A DNA stretch of 64,000 nucleotides from Lucinisca nassula (GCA_963580285.1 CAUZLF010000749.1:62001-126000); one strand, 5' to 3'; shown: positions 42,230-52,993, numbered from the stretch's first letter. Made by a program: numbers and translations. Notes: generated from the sequence alone by a model not told the origin.

Positions 42230-42600
42230 CAGTGCTAAGGACACATGTTGTATATTAAGCTTAGAACAAATTGTTTACTTCCCCACTCGTGATAAGAATA
42301 CTTTGGATAAGGACAATATGAAGACATTCAGTCTCCAGGTAGACTCAGTGATCCTGATATTGTTTCCGGGTTTTTAAAAGATCTTCACTAAAGTTTCGCC
42401 TACGAAGAAGTCTCGGAGGAAGGTTTACTCCTATCAAATAGGTGACTATATGAAACTACATATATGAGGAAGAATGCGCTCAGATTTGCAAAGGAGAAAT
42501 ATTTTAATGGTCATTCGGATGCTCGGTCTGTCCAGAAGAACTTTGATTTGACAACTTCTTTTATTCAAACTTCGGCCGAAAATCATATCCTCTCAAAAAC
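42230..42600 (+). pseudogene. CR1-like LINE endonuclease-RT linker, second fragment
   Basis: 42464-42600 encodes RKNALRFAKEKYFNGHSDAR, QKNFDLTTSFIQTSAENHI and SKTSRP, collinear with 40780-40915. It stops at AGTAGGCCTGT, where repeat J starts. Confidence 0.7.
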
Positions 42601-42860
42601 TAGTAGGCCTGTCGCGGTTTATTTTTGTTACAGTTCGTCTTTGCTTGTATGTATTGCTTATATCTTTTTTTTATTTTGGATAGCCGTTTGGCCATTTGGC
42701 GGGAAAGGAACTGTCCTTTTGACTTTCCGCTAATTGATGTTTCCATTAGGGTTTGGCTTACTTAAAATCAGCGTAAAAGCTTTCCGCTCGTGATGTTTCC
42801 ATTAGGTTATGCAAGAAACCACTGAAATGCTGCAGCAAAAGAATACCAACAGTTAGACTC
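42601..42860. repeat. Repeat J fragments in both orientations
   Basis: CGCGGTTTATTTTTGTTACAG..TTGGATAGCCGTTTGGCCATTTGG (plus), then AAGAAACCACTGAAATGCTGCAGCAAAAGAA (minus sense). Confidence 0.5.
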
Positions 42861-42963
42861 CGATGGGCCCGACCAGAGACACCCTAGGTTCTAAGGATCA
42901 GTCCGAGCAGTAAAGGCTAGGGACTAATCTTAAATGGCAGCATAACATGGCAACATAATACCC

Positions 42964-43115
42964 GTCAGCCCAGCAGGCACACGTCGCTAGAGCAACGTCA
43001 AATCAACCTCAGTGCAACTTCACGACGTTGCACCGACGTATATGTGACGTTGCATAAACGTTATGGCGTCGCACCGACCTTGATATGACGTCACAATTAC
43101 GTCAGGGTATTAAAT
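42964..43115 (+). repeat. CCCAGCAGGCAC element rich in ACGT
   Basis: Starts GCCCAGCAGGCACACGTCGCT and continues with iterated ..CAACGTCA.., GACGTTGCACCGACGT, TGACGTTGCATAAACGTTA. CCCAGCAGGCAC termini recur in many invertebrate genomes as DNA-transposon ends. Superfamily not determined. Confidence 0.5.
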
Positions 43116-43249
43116 CAGTCAACTCATGAAATAATTGCATAAGGGACCAGACACGGCACAGCTGAGCTTGCACAGGCAAACTAAACAGGGCTTGATGCAT
43201 GAATTGTTGCATGAAGGTCTCTCAAGGTCTCCACTACAAGCATAAAAAA

Positions 43250-43505
43250 CAAGCCCCCTTGAACCCCACCTTTATATAGTAAAACTGGGGTTTACAGGGG
43301 TTAACCTTATTTTTCTTTTTTATGCTCTAAAATATAGATTGTCGGTACTTGTTAGAACAACCTCAATGAGGCAGTTCTAACGAGAACCCACAGTCTATAT
43401 TTTGAGCAGAAATAAGAAAAAAATATCGCAATTTTTCATCTTAAAATTTTCATTTTATTGGCGATAAAGGTTACAATGTATTTGTATAGGCGTGTTTTCG
43501 TAATG
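43250..43505. mobile_element. Family F element, nearly complete
   Basis: CCCCCTTGAACCCCACCTTTATATAG at the left, core hairpin GTTAGAACAACCTC / GAGGCAGTTCTAAC, GGCGATAAAGGTTACAATG and TATAGGCGTGTTTTCGTAATG at the right. Confidence 0.75.
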
Positions 43506-43512
43506 TCTATGT

Positions 43513-43672
43513 AGAAGCCCCCGTGGTGTAGTAGTTAAGCTACTCGCCTTGTAAACAAGGGGTCGCAGGATCGATTTCGGGCTTCTCCAGACTTTCGGAT
43601 GTGTCTTTAAACCGAGGTCCCGTCTCCGGATGACCTCAGCTGTTGGTGAGACGTAAAACTAAAACACTCACT
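43513..43672 (+). mobile_element. tRNA-Thr-derived SINE-2, best copy
   Basis: GAAGCCCCCGTGGTGTAGTAGTTAAG..CTTGTAAAC..GGGGTCGCAGGATCGATTTCGGGCTTCTCC has the arms of tRNA-Thr(TGT), with the CTTGTAA anticodon loop. The body is CTTTAAACCGAGGTCCC..ATGACCTCAGCTGTTGGTGAGACG. Flanked by CGTAATGTCTATG / CGTAATGTCTGTG. Confidence 0.85.
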
Positions 43673-43724
43673 CGTAATGTCTGTGAGCAGCAAGGCTACA
43701 GTGTTACTGCACATAGCGTATTGA

Positions 43725-43800
43725 CCTTATGTATTCGGACAGACAGGGCTGAACAAACAGTCTCATCAGGGTCTACACTGTTTCCCACTCATCCAACTAC
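43725..43800 (+). mobile_element. Family D fragment
   Basis: TATTCGGACAGACAGGGCTGAAC, AAACAGTCTCATCAGGGTCTACACTGTTTCCCACTC. Confidence 0.5.
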
Positions 43801-44069
43801 ATTTTGGCTCAAATTTTATGGTGACTTAGTATATAAATTCACTTGCATTGACTTCAGCACCCCATACCGTAAAATCATTCTTCGATATAAAAAGATTGGG
43901 TACAACAAAATTTTATGTTATACGACAGACTGCATGCACGGTAGTTAACCCAATCAAGGTTGACAACTTTGCTTCCCTCTTTAATTGAACGCCGGTGGGA
44001 CAGGCCTCAGATTCTATGACGGTTCCAGCGTAAAAGCGTAGTGAGAATTAGAATTTAATTTCATGTAAT

Positions 44070-44585
44070 GTTGGTTGGTGCCTGATGCTCTGTCTCTGGT
44101 CGGGCCCATCAGAGTCTATCTGTTGGTTTCTTTTGCTCCAGGATTTCAGTGGTTTCTTGCTGTCGAGTCCTCGACGTTGTTTCATCTCTGTGGTTGTTTG
44201 ATTTTGTGTTCACGGAGATGTTGCACTGATGAGTTAGGGTGCCTTCATGCGGACTGAACAAAATGTTTGTCTAAATCGCGACGGAAATATGGGCGAGGAT
44301 TGCGGCCGCGTAAAATGGATTTAAGCCCCCAGTGGAATTCAATTCCAAGACCCTTCTTCTGTCGCGGTTTATTTTTGTTATGGTTTGTCTTTGAGTGTGT
44401 GTATCGCTTTTATTTGTTATTGGTTTTGGATAGCCAATTGGCCATTTTGTGAGATTGGCTTGCCATTATTGGCGTTTCCATTAGGGTCTAGTTATTTCAT
44501 GTTTGTGTTTCTTTACTTTTGGTGTCTCCGATGGCAGTTGTGGGTTTATTGTATCAAGTCCTGATCATTGCCTTCACTTCTATTT
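44070..44585 (+). repeat. Dispersed repeat J, longest plus copy
   Basis: Contains TGATGCTCTGTCTCTGGTCGG, TCCAGGATTTCAGTGGTTTC, TTCATGCGGACTG and GGAATTCAATTCCAAGACCC through TCAAGTCCTGATCATTGCC. Reverse complement of 38779-39060. The 60-aa frames are not genes. Confidence 0.6.
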
Positions 44586-44600
44586 GTCAACATTGGTTAT

Positions 44601-44882
44601 TGGCCCCGCCCATTGGGGCTTGAAGAAATAGATGGGCTGCAAGATGCTTACACGCATAGCTGAATCCGACCGCACACGAGTACTGGTAAACCGTTTAGAG
44701 GATCGGCAAAGCGTTGCGGGTCGGACCGTCCATGCTTGTAAATTCTGTCGGTTTCATTGGGCGACAGGGCTTAGATGTAATTTCATCTAAATGTCGGGTA
44801 AAAGTCCCACAGACTTGGAAGCAGCGTGTCCAAAATGACCTATATTGTTGACGGGGACGTTAAACCTTAAACAAAAACGAAT
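44601..44882 (+). mobile_element. SINE-A, first of a same-site pair
   Basis: Flanked by TCAACATTGGTTAT at 44587-44600 and 44882-44895. From GGCCCCGCCCATTGGGGCTTG to TTAAACCTTAAACAAAAACG. Confidence 0.85.
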
Positions 44883-44896
44883 CAACATTGGTTATA

Positions 44897-45195
44897 GGCC
44901 CCCGCCCATAGGGGCTTGAAGAAATATATGGGCTGCATGATGCTTCCACGCAGAGCTGAATCCGGCCCGCACATTAGTTCTGGTAAACCGCTTAGAGGAT
45001 CTAAGCCTGCTCAGAAACCGCGGTGCGAGGCGGACCGTCCATGCTTATAAACCCTATTGGTTTCATTGGGCGACAGGACTTGAGATGTCTTTTCATATCA
45101 ATGTCGGGTAAAAGTCCCACAAAATTGGACGCAACGTCTCCAAAATGACCTTTACAGTGTTGATGGGGACGTTAAACTCCACATCAAACAAACAA
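44897..45195 (+). mobile_element. SINE-A, second of a same-site pair
   Basis: Full-length, beginning GGCCCCCGCCCATAGGGGC and ending CATCAAACAAACAA. Its flanks are the same target, ACATTGGTTATA at 44885-44896 and 45196-45207. Confidence 0.85.
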
Positions 45196-45308
45196 ACATT
45201 GGTTATAAATTGTTGCAATAGTACTTGTTTATATCATTATTTTTTGGGGTCCAAAGCAGATACCTCGTTAGTTAAACAACAGTGTTTTGTTTAGCTCTCC
45301 TGTCATGA

Positions 45309-45727
45309 TTTGGTTGGTTGGTTGATTTGAGGTTTAACGTCCCCGTCAACACTGTAAAGGTCATTTTGGAGACGTTGCTTCCAATTTTGTGGGACTTTTA
45401 CCCGACATTGAGATGAAATGACATCTCAAGCCCTGTCGCCCAATGAAACCAATAGGGTTTATTAACATGGACGGTCCGCCTCGCACCGCGGTTCCTGGGC
45501 AGGCTTAGATCCTCTAAGCCGTTTACCAGTACTACTGTGCGGGCCGGATTCAGCTCTGCGTGGAAGCATCATCCCAGTAAGCATTCTACATAAATCTACA
45601 GCGGGCCGTTAGCGGCCCGTCAGGGTAGCTGACGGGCCGCTAACGGCCCGCTGTAGATTTATGTAGAATGCTAGCAGGGATATTATGCAGCCCATATATT
45701 TCTTCAAGCCCCTATGGGCGGGGACCG
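45309..45727 (-). mobile_element. SINE-A, minus, containing a palindromic MITE
   Basis: Flanked by TCTCCTGTCATGA at 45296-45308 and 45728-45740 (13 bp). The SINE is interrupted at GGAAGCATCAT / TATGCAGCCC by the 107-bp palindrome. Confidence 0.85.
45573..45679. mobile_element. 107-bp near-perfect palindromic MITE
   Basis: Perfect 41-bp arms at 45582-45622 and 45630-45670 with a 7-nt loop GGGTAGC. Ends CCCAGTAAG / CTAGCAGGG. The arms carry GCGGGCCGTTAGCGGCCCG, itself palindromic. Confidence 0.85.
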
Positions 45728-45744
45728 TCTCCTGTCATGAAGTT

Positions 45745-48440
45745 GACCGTGCATGCGTCCGTCCGTGAACAATTTCTTAAAACATCTCCTCCTGAACCAC
45801 TGATAAGATTTTGACCGAACTTCACAGGAAAGATCCTTGGGCGGTCCCCTTTCAAAGTTGTTCAAATGGTTCCGGTCCGTTGCACATCTAGGTCACAGAC
45901 GCTAAACGTAGATTTTTTCTTTAAAAAAAATCTTCTCTGAAACCGCAAGGCTCAGGTTTTTGGTATTTGGTATGATGCTTCATCTAGTGGACCTCTACAA
46001 AGTTTATTCAAATTATAGCACTGGGGCCAAAAAATGGGCCCGCCCCGGTGCCCACCGGTTTTACATAGACTTATATAGTGAAAACCTTTAACTAGAATCG
46101 CGCAGTCGATGGCACGCCATCGCATATCCCCACGCTTTTTTTTAAGATACGCCACTATATAAGTTCTCAATTGCAACTCCCACCCAATCTTAAGATCAAA
46201 ATTCCGAAAGTGTCATGCACTCCTCAGACCAAAGACCTATCAGTTCCCAAAGTTTCATGTTTCTATCTGAAACGCCGTAGGAGGAGTTATCCGGTAATCG
46301 TTGAAAAGGGGGTTATGGGGGTGAAAATCCAAGTTTTTGACCTCTGGTGACCTCAAACCTGACCCTAGGGGTCAAATTTTGATTGATATGTATTCTACTC
46401 ATTATGCCGTTCGATTTGATATGTCACACGACCAGGTTCTGAAAACTTTGATTTTTTACCCCCAGGGCACCCCACCCCCTGGCCTGGCCCCTAGGGGTAG
46501 GATCAAAATTCCGAAAGTGTCATGCACTCCTCAGACCAAAGAGCTATCAGTTCCCAAAGTTTCATGTTTCTATCTGAAACGGTGTAGGAGGAGTTATCCG
46601 GTAATCGTTAAAAAGGGGGTTATGGGGGGTGAAAATCCAAGTTTTGACCTCTGGTGACCTCAAACCTGACCCTAGGGGTTAACTTTTGATTGTTATTTAT
46701 TTTACTCATTATGCCGTTCGATTTGATATGTCACACGACCAGGTTCTGAAAACTTTGATTTTTTACCCTCGGGGCACCCCACCCCCTGGCCTGGCCCCTA
46801 GGGGTAGGATCAAAATTCCGAAAGTGTCATGCACTCCTCAGACCAAAGACCTATCAGTTCCCAGAGTTTTAAGTTTCTAGCTGTAAAAGTGTGGGAGGAG
46901 TTGTCCGGTAAGACGGACGGACGGACGTACGGACGACGGAGACAATTACAATATCCCCACTTTTTCTTCGAAAAGCGTGGGGATAAATATCCTTCTTGTC
47001 TAAAACCAGAAGGCCTAGATCTTTGATATTTGGTATGAAGCTTCATCTAGTGCACCTCTACCATGGTTGTTCTAATTATAGCTCTGGGATCGAAAATGGC
47101 CTCGACTCGGGGCCCCAACGGTTTTACAGAGATTTACATAGATAAAACATTTAAAATCTTATCTAAAACCAGAAGGCCCTGGTCTTTGATATTTTGTATG
47201 AAGCTTCATCTAGTGGACCTTTACCAAGATTATTTAAATTATAGCCCTGGGGCCAAAACTAGCCCCACCTCGGGGCCCGACGGTTTTACATAGACTTATA
47301 TAGGAAAAACCTTAACAAGTCTTCTTGTCTGAAACCAGAAGGCCCAGGTCTTTGATATTTGGTATGAAGCTTCATCTAGTGCACCTCTAACATGGTTGTT
47401 CAAATTATAGCCCTGGGGCCGAAAATGGTCCTGCCCTGGGGGGCAACGGTTTTGCAGAGACTTATTTAAGGAAAACCTTTAAAATCTTCTGGTCTAAATC
47501 CAGGATGCCCTGGTCTATGATATTTGGTATGAAGCTTCATCTAGTGGACCTCTACCAAGATTGTTCAAATTATAGCCCTGGGGCAAAAAAATGGCCCCTA
47601 CCCCGGGGCCCACCGGTTTTACATAGACATATAGAGAAAACATTTAAAATCTTCTTGTCTCAAACCAGAAGGTCCAGTTGTTTGATATTTGGTATGAAGC
47701 TTCATCTAGTGGACCTCTACCAAGATTATTTAAATTATAGCCCTGGGGCCAAAAAAAGAGCCCTGCACAGGGTCCCACCGTTTTAACAGACTGATGTAGG
47801 GAAACCCTTTAAAAATAATCTTGTCTGCAACCATAAGGCCCTGGTCTTTGATATTTGGCATGAAGCTTCATCTAGTGGACCTCTATCACGATTATAGCCC
47901 TGGGGCCAAACATGGCCCCACCCCAGGGCTCACTGGTTTTACATGGACTGATATAGGGAAAACCTTTAAAAATCTTCTTGTCTTCAACCAGAAGGCCAAG
48001 GTATTAATATTTAATATGAAGTTTCATCTGGTGGACCTCTTCCATGATTTTTAAAATTATACCCCTGGGTCCAAAGGTGGCCCTGCCCTGGGGCCCACTT
48101 GTTTTAAATAGACTTATGGAAAACCTTTAAAAATCTTCATCTGAAACCCCAAAACCTTGGTCTTTGATGTTTGGTATGAAGCTTCATCTAAGGGAACTCT
48201 ACCAAGATTGTTCATATTATAGTCCTGGGGCCAAAAATGACCCTGCCCAAGAGCCCACTCGTTTTACATAGTCTTATATATGGAAAACCTTTAAAAATTC
48301 TTCTTGGCTGAAACCAGAAGGCCCAAGTCTCTGATATGAAGCTTCATCTAGTGGCCCTCTACCAAGATTGGTCAAATTAAAGGCCTTGGGCCAAAATGTA
48401 CCTGCCCCAGGGCCCACTGCTTTTTTATATAGAGTTAAGG
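45745..48440 (+). mobile_element. HINE/pearl-like element H: 5' region plus ~165-bp tandem array
   Basis: 5' part with GCATGCGTCCGTCCGTGAACAATTTC, then units at about 47165, 47331, 47499, 47659, 47825, 47983, 48139 and 48308. Each reads ACCAGAAGGCC..GGTCTTTGATATTTGGTATGAAGCTTCATCTAGTGGACC..GCCCTGGGGCC. Frames of 76-93 aa here are read-through of the repeat. Interrupted at 46090-46980 by element G. Confidence 0.8.
46090..46980 (+). mobile_element. Element G inserted in the H array, single orientation
   Basis: ACTAGAATCGCGCAGTCGATGGC at the left. Three 305-bp-type units. GACGGACGGACGGACGTACGG microsatellite at 46914-46935. Terminal hairpin ATCCCCAC-TTTTTCTTCGAAAA-GCGTGGGGAT. Flanks (GAAAACCTTT left, AATATCCTTCTTGTCT right) are H-unit sequence. 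Confidence 0.8.
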
Positions 48441-48700
48441 CATTGCTAGTTAGAGTGAACCACTGTGCACTAGGACCTGACATTGTAAGTAAAAATGGCT
48501 GACAATGTCTAAGGAGTAGACTTGTATTGGGACAGACAGGCCTAAGCAAACAGTGCAGACCCAGATCTGACTGCAGTCTGATCAGGGTCTTCACTGTTTG
48601 CCATTCAGTCAGCACCTTTTCGACACTTTGCTGGATCGTGAAACAATTTTTGTTAATAATTTAGTAGAACTACAGCATGTCCTCAAGGTGTCAGAGGATT
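48441..48700 (+). mobile_element. Family D (TA-type MITE)
   Basis: TATTGGGACAGACAGGCCTAAGCAAACAGTGCAGACCCAGATC..GATCAGGGTCTTCACTGTTTGCC, TGCTGGATCGTGAAACA.., ending ATTTTTACGG-TA. Confidence 0.65.
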
Positions 48701-48757
48701 TTTACGGTACAAGAATATGAGATCGAGAATCAGTCTATGTCAGGTGTTTCAATTTCA

Positions 48758-49037
48758 CTGAAATCCAACGGCTGTAAATTAGGAAATAAATGACAAGAAC
48801 ACCTATGTATGGTTGAGTTTCTTTTATTTTTTCTTCCTTTTTCTTCTTTATCTTCCATTATTCTGCAAATCATAACAATATGACAAAATAAATAACAATT
48901 GGCAAAAACATTTCACTTAAATCTAGTGGCTGTGTAATAGGAAATAAATGAATAGGTTGAGTTTTTATTTGATTTTTCTTTTTTTCTTATTTATCTTTCA
49001 GTTTTCGAAATCATAATAATGAAATATGACAAAATAA
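48758..49037. repeat. Two copies of a ~160-bp direct repeat
   Basis: GGCTGT.ATTAGGAAATAAATGA..GGTTGAGTTT.TTTT..CATAATAATATGACAAAATAAATA occurs at 48770 and 48930. Confidence 0.6.
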
Positions 49038-49492
49038 ATACTGTAATGATCCCAAGTATTGGGACAGATAGGCCTAAGCAAACACTGAAGACCACTGAAG
49101 GAGCAGTCTGATCAGGGTCTTCACGGTTTGCCATTCAGTCAGCCCTTTTTGACGCCTTGCTGGATCATGAAACAAATCTGTTACTAGTTTAGGAGAATTG
49201 CAGCAAGCCCTCAAAGTGTCCAGGGGCAAGTTGTTCAAAACTAACGATGTCGTTAGTTAACGTATCGTTAAAACTTTGATCATTAAATATGGCAAATATG
49301 CTGCAATTTTTGCTGAAAAAAAATGTGAGCAGCCTTTGCTGACGCAAAAGCTGCTCACATTTTTCCAGCAAAAATACCAAAATTTACGAAATTGTACTTG
49401 CTAGAAGAGTTAACAATATGACCACTAACGAGCTCGTTAAGCTAACGATGCTTTGAACAACTGGGCCCAAATTTTTAGGATTTTATGGTAAC
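49038..49492 (+). mobile_element. Family D element containing a K element
   Basis: TA-CTGTAATGATCCCAAGTATTGGGACAGATAGGCC..TTGCTGGATCATGAAACAAATCTG..AGCAAGCCCTCAAAGTGTCC, interrupted by K at 49222-49467, ending AGGATTTTATGG-TA. Confidence 0.7.
49222..49467. mobile_element. Family K palindromic MITE
   Basis: Ends GGGGCAAGTTGTTCAAAACTAACGA and ..GATGCTTTGAACAACTGGGCCC. Central hairpin ATGTGAGCAGC.TTTGCTGACGCAAAAGCTGCTCACAT. GGGCC-type ends may indicate a PIF/Harbinger relative. Confidence 0.75.
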
Positions 49493-49560
49493 ACCTGACA
49501 GAACAACAAATCATTCAAAGCAGGCTTCCATGACATCAGTCATGGTTAACCTAAAAGGCT

Positions 49561-49766
49561 TTAACCTGCTGAATATTCAATTAAGCCACACTCATTTCTG
49601 ACTTTGAACCAATCAGATTACTTGATGCAGCTTATTTCTACATATTCATAAACTGAATGTCAAACTGTGTAGATCCTGATCAGATGGCTTCTTCAGAAGC
49701 CATCTGATCTGGATCTACACTGTTTGCAAAGATAGGGCTTGTCGCCTACAGCAGGGTAAAGGTTAA
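49561..49766 (+). mobile_element. TTAA-type MITE (piggyBac-like)
   Basis: TTAA at both ends; CTGCTGAATATTCAATTAAGCCACAC..; perfect GATCAGATGGCTTCTTCAGAAGCCATCTGATC hairpin; CTACAGCAGGG at the right. Confidence 0.75.
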
Positions 49767-49849
49767 GAGTACTGGCATACTATGCATGTGCGTGATGTAT
49801 ACTATTTGCCATAAAGCAAAATAACCTAAATACCATAAAATCCAAAAAG

Positions 49850-50047
49850 TTTTGGACACCCTGAGGACTTGCTGTAATTCTCCTAAAATTTTAATTTTAA
49901 AATTTGCATCACACTTCAGCCGGGAGTCCAAAATGTACAGATGGAATAGCAAACAGTGTAGACCCTGATCAGACAGCTCCCATACTGATCTGGGTCTGCA
50001 CTGTTTGGTTAGGCCTGTCTGTCCCAATACTTAGGATCAATACGGTA
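49850..50047 (-). mobile_element. Family D, minus, complete ends
   Basis: CCATAAAATCC..and GGATCAATACGG-TA are inverted, with TA flanks. Contains CAGTGTAGACCCTGATCAGAC..CTGATCTGGGTCTGCACTG. Confidence 0.65.
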
Positions 50048-50162
50048 ATCACATTTTCACTACATATAAAAGGGGCTGCTCTAAGTAGAAAGAGTTCACT
50101 TCTCTTAGGAGTTTGTGACCCCTACATCAAAGTCACTGGCAGTGGCTGGGGTTCTACCCCAG

Positions 50163-50318
50163 ATGAAGCCACCCTGATGTGGTGGTTATGCTACTCGCCT
50201 ACTAAACCATGGTTGTTGGTTCGATCCCAGGCTTTAACAGACTTTCGGATGAGTCTTAACCAAGGTCCCACCTCTGTATGACCTTAGCTGTTGGTGGGAT
50301 GTAAAACTTAAACACACA
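50163..50318 (+). mobile_element. tRNA-Thr-derived SINE-2, diverged
   Basis: GAAGCCACCCTGATGTGGTGGTTATGC, B box GGTTCGATCCCAGG, ATGACCTTAGCTGTTGGTGGGATG and a CACACACTCACAC tail. Confidence 0.75.
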
Positions 50319-50604
50319 CACTCACACTACCCCAGTCACTGCCAATGACTTTGGCTGCCTATTCGAAATTCGCAAAATTGCAGTATGTTTCCTCTGGCTT
50401 TCTTTGACGGATCATTACAGGGTCACTGATGAGGCTTTATTAGCCGAAACTACGTAGTATGGCCCATCTTCTTTCTTATGAATGTTTTCATTGCTCTTAA
50501 AGGAACTCATTTTTGATTTTTATTTGAGATAAAACTTTGATAAAAAAAGTGCCTTTTCTGGTGCTATGGCAGCATGGATGTGCTGCCTAATATAAGCCAC
50601 ATCA

Positions 50605-50817
50605 TTAACTCTTATCTTGCTGAATATTCATCTAAGCCACACCCATTTCTGTCTATCATCCAATCAAATTACTTGATGTAATTTATTGCTACAAATTTAT
50701 AAACTGAATGCCAAACAGTGTAGATCCTGATCAGATGGCTTCTGCAGAAGCCATCTGATCTGGATCTACACTGTTTGCAAAGATAGGGTTGTCCGTGAAC
50801 AACAAGATAAGGGTTAA
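50605..50817 (+). mobile_element. TTAA-type MITE (piggyBac-like)
   Basis: TTAACTCTTATCTTGCTGAATATTC..; AACAGTGTAGATCCTGATCAGATGGCTTCTGC perfect hairpin; AACAACAAGATAAGGGTTAA. Confidence 0.8.
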
Positions 50818-50954
50818 AAACCTTTTTGCCATCTGAATCCACACAGTCTGTTCACAACCTAAGTTTTTACTGCTTGGATAGTACAATTATACCTCTAGTT
50901 CCTAAATCTAAAATTTCAAGACTTGTTTAGCCTATGTAACTGTGACCCCCACAT

Positions 50955-51426
50955 GTTAGCCTATGTAACTGTTCCATACCAGCGGGACTTAGCCATTGAC
51001 AAAACCAAACCTCCAACCACTGCAGCGGAATGACAGGGTCATGATCAGACAGATCTGCAATGTCAAGCCACAAGATACTGTCACCATCAGATTCAGTGAG
51101 CTACTTGCCCGGCTTGGCATTGAGAATCTGGACCTCATCCTGAAGGAGAGAAGGCTCTGCTGGTATGGACATGTGCAGCATTTCAAGGATGCAGTCAAGA
51201 CAGCCTTTGACAAACAGGTGGATGGAAAACTTGGGCCTGAGATGACTTTGAAGCAGCTACAGAGAGAGAGAGTGCAGAGAGTGGAAGCTATCGGCTATCA
51301 ACCCTCATGATAGACAAACCTGGAGATCTGGTGTGAGATCTGCCATGTGTGCAGCAAACCAGTTACCTGGAAGGGGGCCCACTTATGTGGATGTTGCCCC
51401 TGTACCTGCACGTTAATCAAAACTCC

Positions 51427-51459
<33 letters not shown>

Positions 51460-51462
51460 AAG
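50955..51462 (+). pseudogene. 3' end of a second non-LTR RT family with (GAT)n tail
   Basis: 50996-51300 encodes LQRNDRVMIRQICNVKPQD, LARLGIENLDLILKERRLCWYGHV and MTLKQL-x-RE, the post-RT region common in bivalve endonuclease-RT elements. A frameshift near 51295 leads into INPHDRQTWRSGVRSAMC..DVAPVPAR and TAA at 51414-51416. A GAT microsatellite (51427-51460) follows as the 3' tail. Strongly 5'-truncated. Confidence 0.8.
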
Positions 51463-51485
51463 GGTTAAATTCCCATATTGTAAGA

Positions 51486-51547
51486 AAACAGTGTGGACCC
51501 AGACCAGATGCCACATTCTGTGGCATTCGATCTGCCTACACTGTTTG
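51486..51547. repeat. Isolated AAACAGTGTGGACCCAGA hairpin
   Basis: Inverted arms AAAACAGTGTGGACCCAGACCAGATGCCAC / GTGGCATTCGATCTGCCTACACTGTTT. Confidence 0.6.
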
Positions 51548-51779
51548 TAAATGTCCAAGGACACGAGCCTGCTCCATGTTTTACAGGTAACCCTCCATGC
51601 ACAACACTCTGACATCACACTGACAAGAATGGCATGGAGACTCACTCATGGTCATCTTTACATCAGTAATTTAACTTCGCTGTATTTTTAACTTTTGGCC
51701 GACTGATAAACAATCAATCCAACAAGCAAATTCGTTGAATTGATATCCCCCGCGGAATGGGTTTTTCGTGTAGAATGGC

Positions 51780-52855
51780 AAGAAAATATATCTGGCCAAA
51801 ATTGAGAAAAAAAAAAATTGCGCGTGCATCACGGCAGCATAATAATACATATTTATTTCAAGTTTCATTTTATTCCATGCAATGGTTGCTGAGAAGCGGT
51901 TCCAGACAAAGTGAGATGACGAAAAATCCAGAATTTTAATCATTTAAGGGGCCATAACTCTGGGTGTAAAAAGTCAATCCGAAAAAAATTTGTGCGTGCA
52001 TCACCACAGCATAATAATACATATTTATTTCAAGTTTCATTTAATTCCATGCAATAGTTGCTGAGAAACAGTTCCCGACAAAAAAGTGAGACGACGAAAA
52101 ATCCAGAATTTCAATCATTTAAGGGGCCATAACTCTGGATGTAAAAAGTAAATCCGGAAAAAAAATGCGCGTGCATCACCACAGCATAATAATACATATT
52201 TATTTCAAGTTTCATTTAATTCCATGCAATAGTTGCTGAGAAACGGTTCCGGACAAAGTGAGACGACGAAAAATCCAGAATTTCGATCATTTAAGGGGCC
52301 ATAACTCTGGATGTAAAAAGTCAATCCAGAAAAAAATTGCGCGTGCATCACCGCAGCATAATAATACATATTTATTTCACGTTTCATTTAATTCCATGCA
52401 ATAGTTGCTGAGAAACAGTTCCGGACAAAGTGAGATGACGAAAAAATCCAGAATTTCAATCATTTAAGGGGCCATAACTCTGGATGTAAAAGGTCAATCC
52501 GAAAAAAAAATTGCGTGTGCATCACTGCAGCATAATAATACATATTTATTTCAATTTTCATTTAATCCCATGCAATGGTTGCTGAGAAACGGTTCCGGAC
52601 AAAGTGAGACGACGAAAAATCCAGAATTTCAATCATTCAAGGGGCCATAACTCTGGATGTAAAAAGTCAATCCGAAAAAAAATTGCGCGTGCATCAACAC
52701 AGCATAATAATACATATTTATTTCAAGTTTCATTTAATTCCATGCAATAGTTGCTGAGAAACGGTTCCGGACAAAGTGTGACGGACGGACGGAAGGACGG
52801 ACGGATGGAAGGACGGACGGACAACGCCAAAACTATATCCCTCCGCCTTCGGCTG
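51780..52855 (+). mobile_element. HINE-like element L: ~173-bp tandem array, GGAC microsatellite, hairpin
   Basis: GGGGCCATAACTCTGG starts units at 51948, 52123, 52295, 52468 and 52641 (spacing 175, 172, 173, 173). The array ends in (GGAC)n at 52782-52822 and the hairpin ATCCCTCCGCCTTCGGCTGGGGAT. Same repeat-microsatellite-hairpin plan as element G. 60-90 aa frames are repeat read-through. Confidence 0.85.
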
Positions 52856-52993
52856 GGGATAAAAAGTGGAAAATCCTTAAAGGGAATGAATGTCTCAACA
52901 GCCAAAATTTCTAAGTATATCAAAAGCATGTTACCATAATCTTCCACTCATCAGAGTTGCCTGACCTTTAAGCACTTGCCCAACCTATATTAA

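Noticed and set aside
47063..48054. Repeated 'FGMKLHLVDLYQD' peptide frames as a protein domain
   Set aside because: They come from the 165-bp HINE-like array (GGTATGAAGCTTCATCTAGTGGACC), present in both orientations elsewhere.
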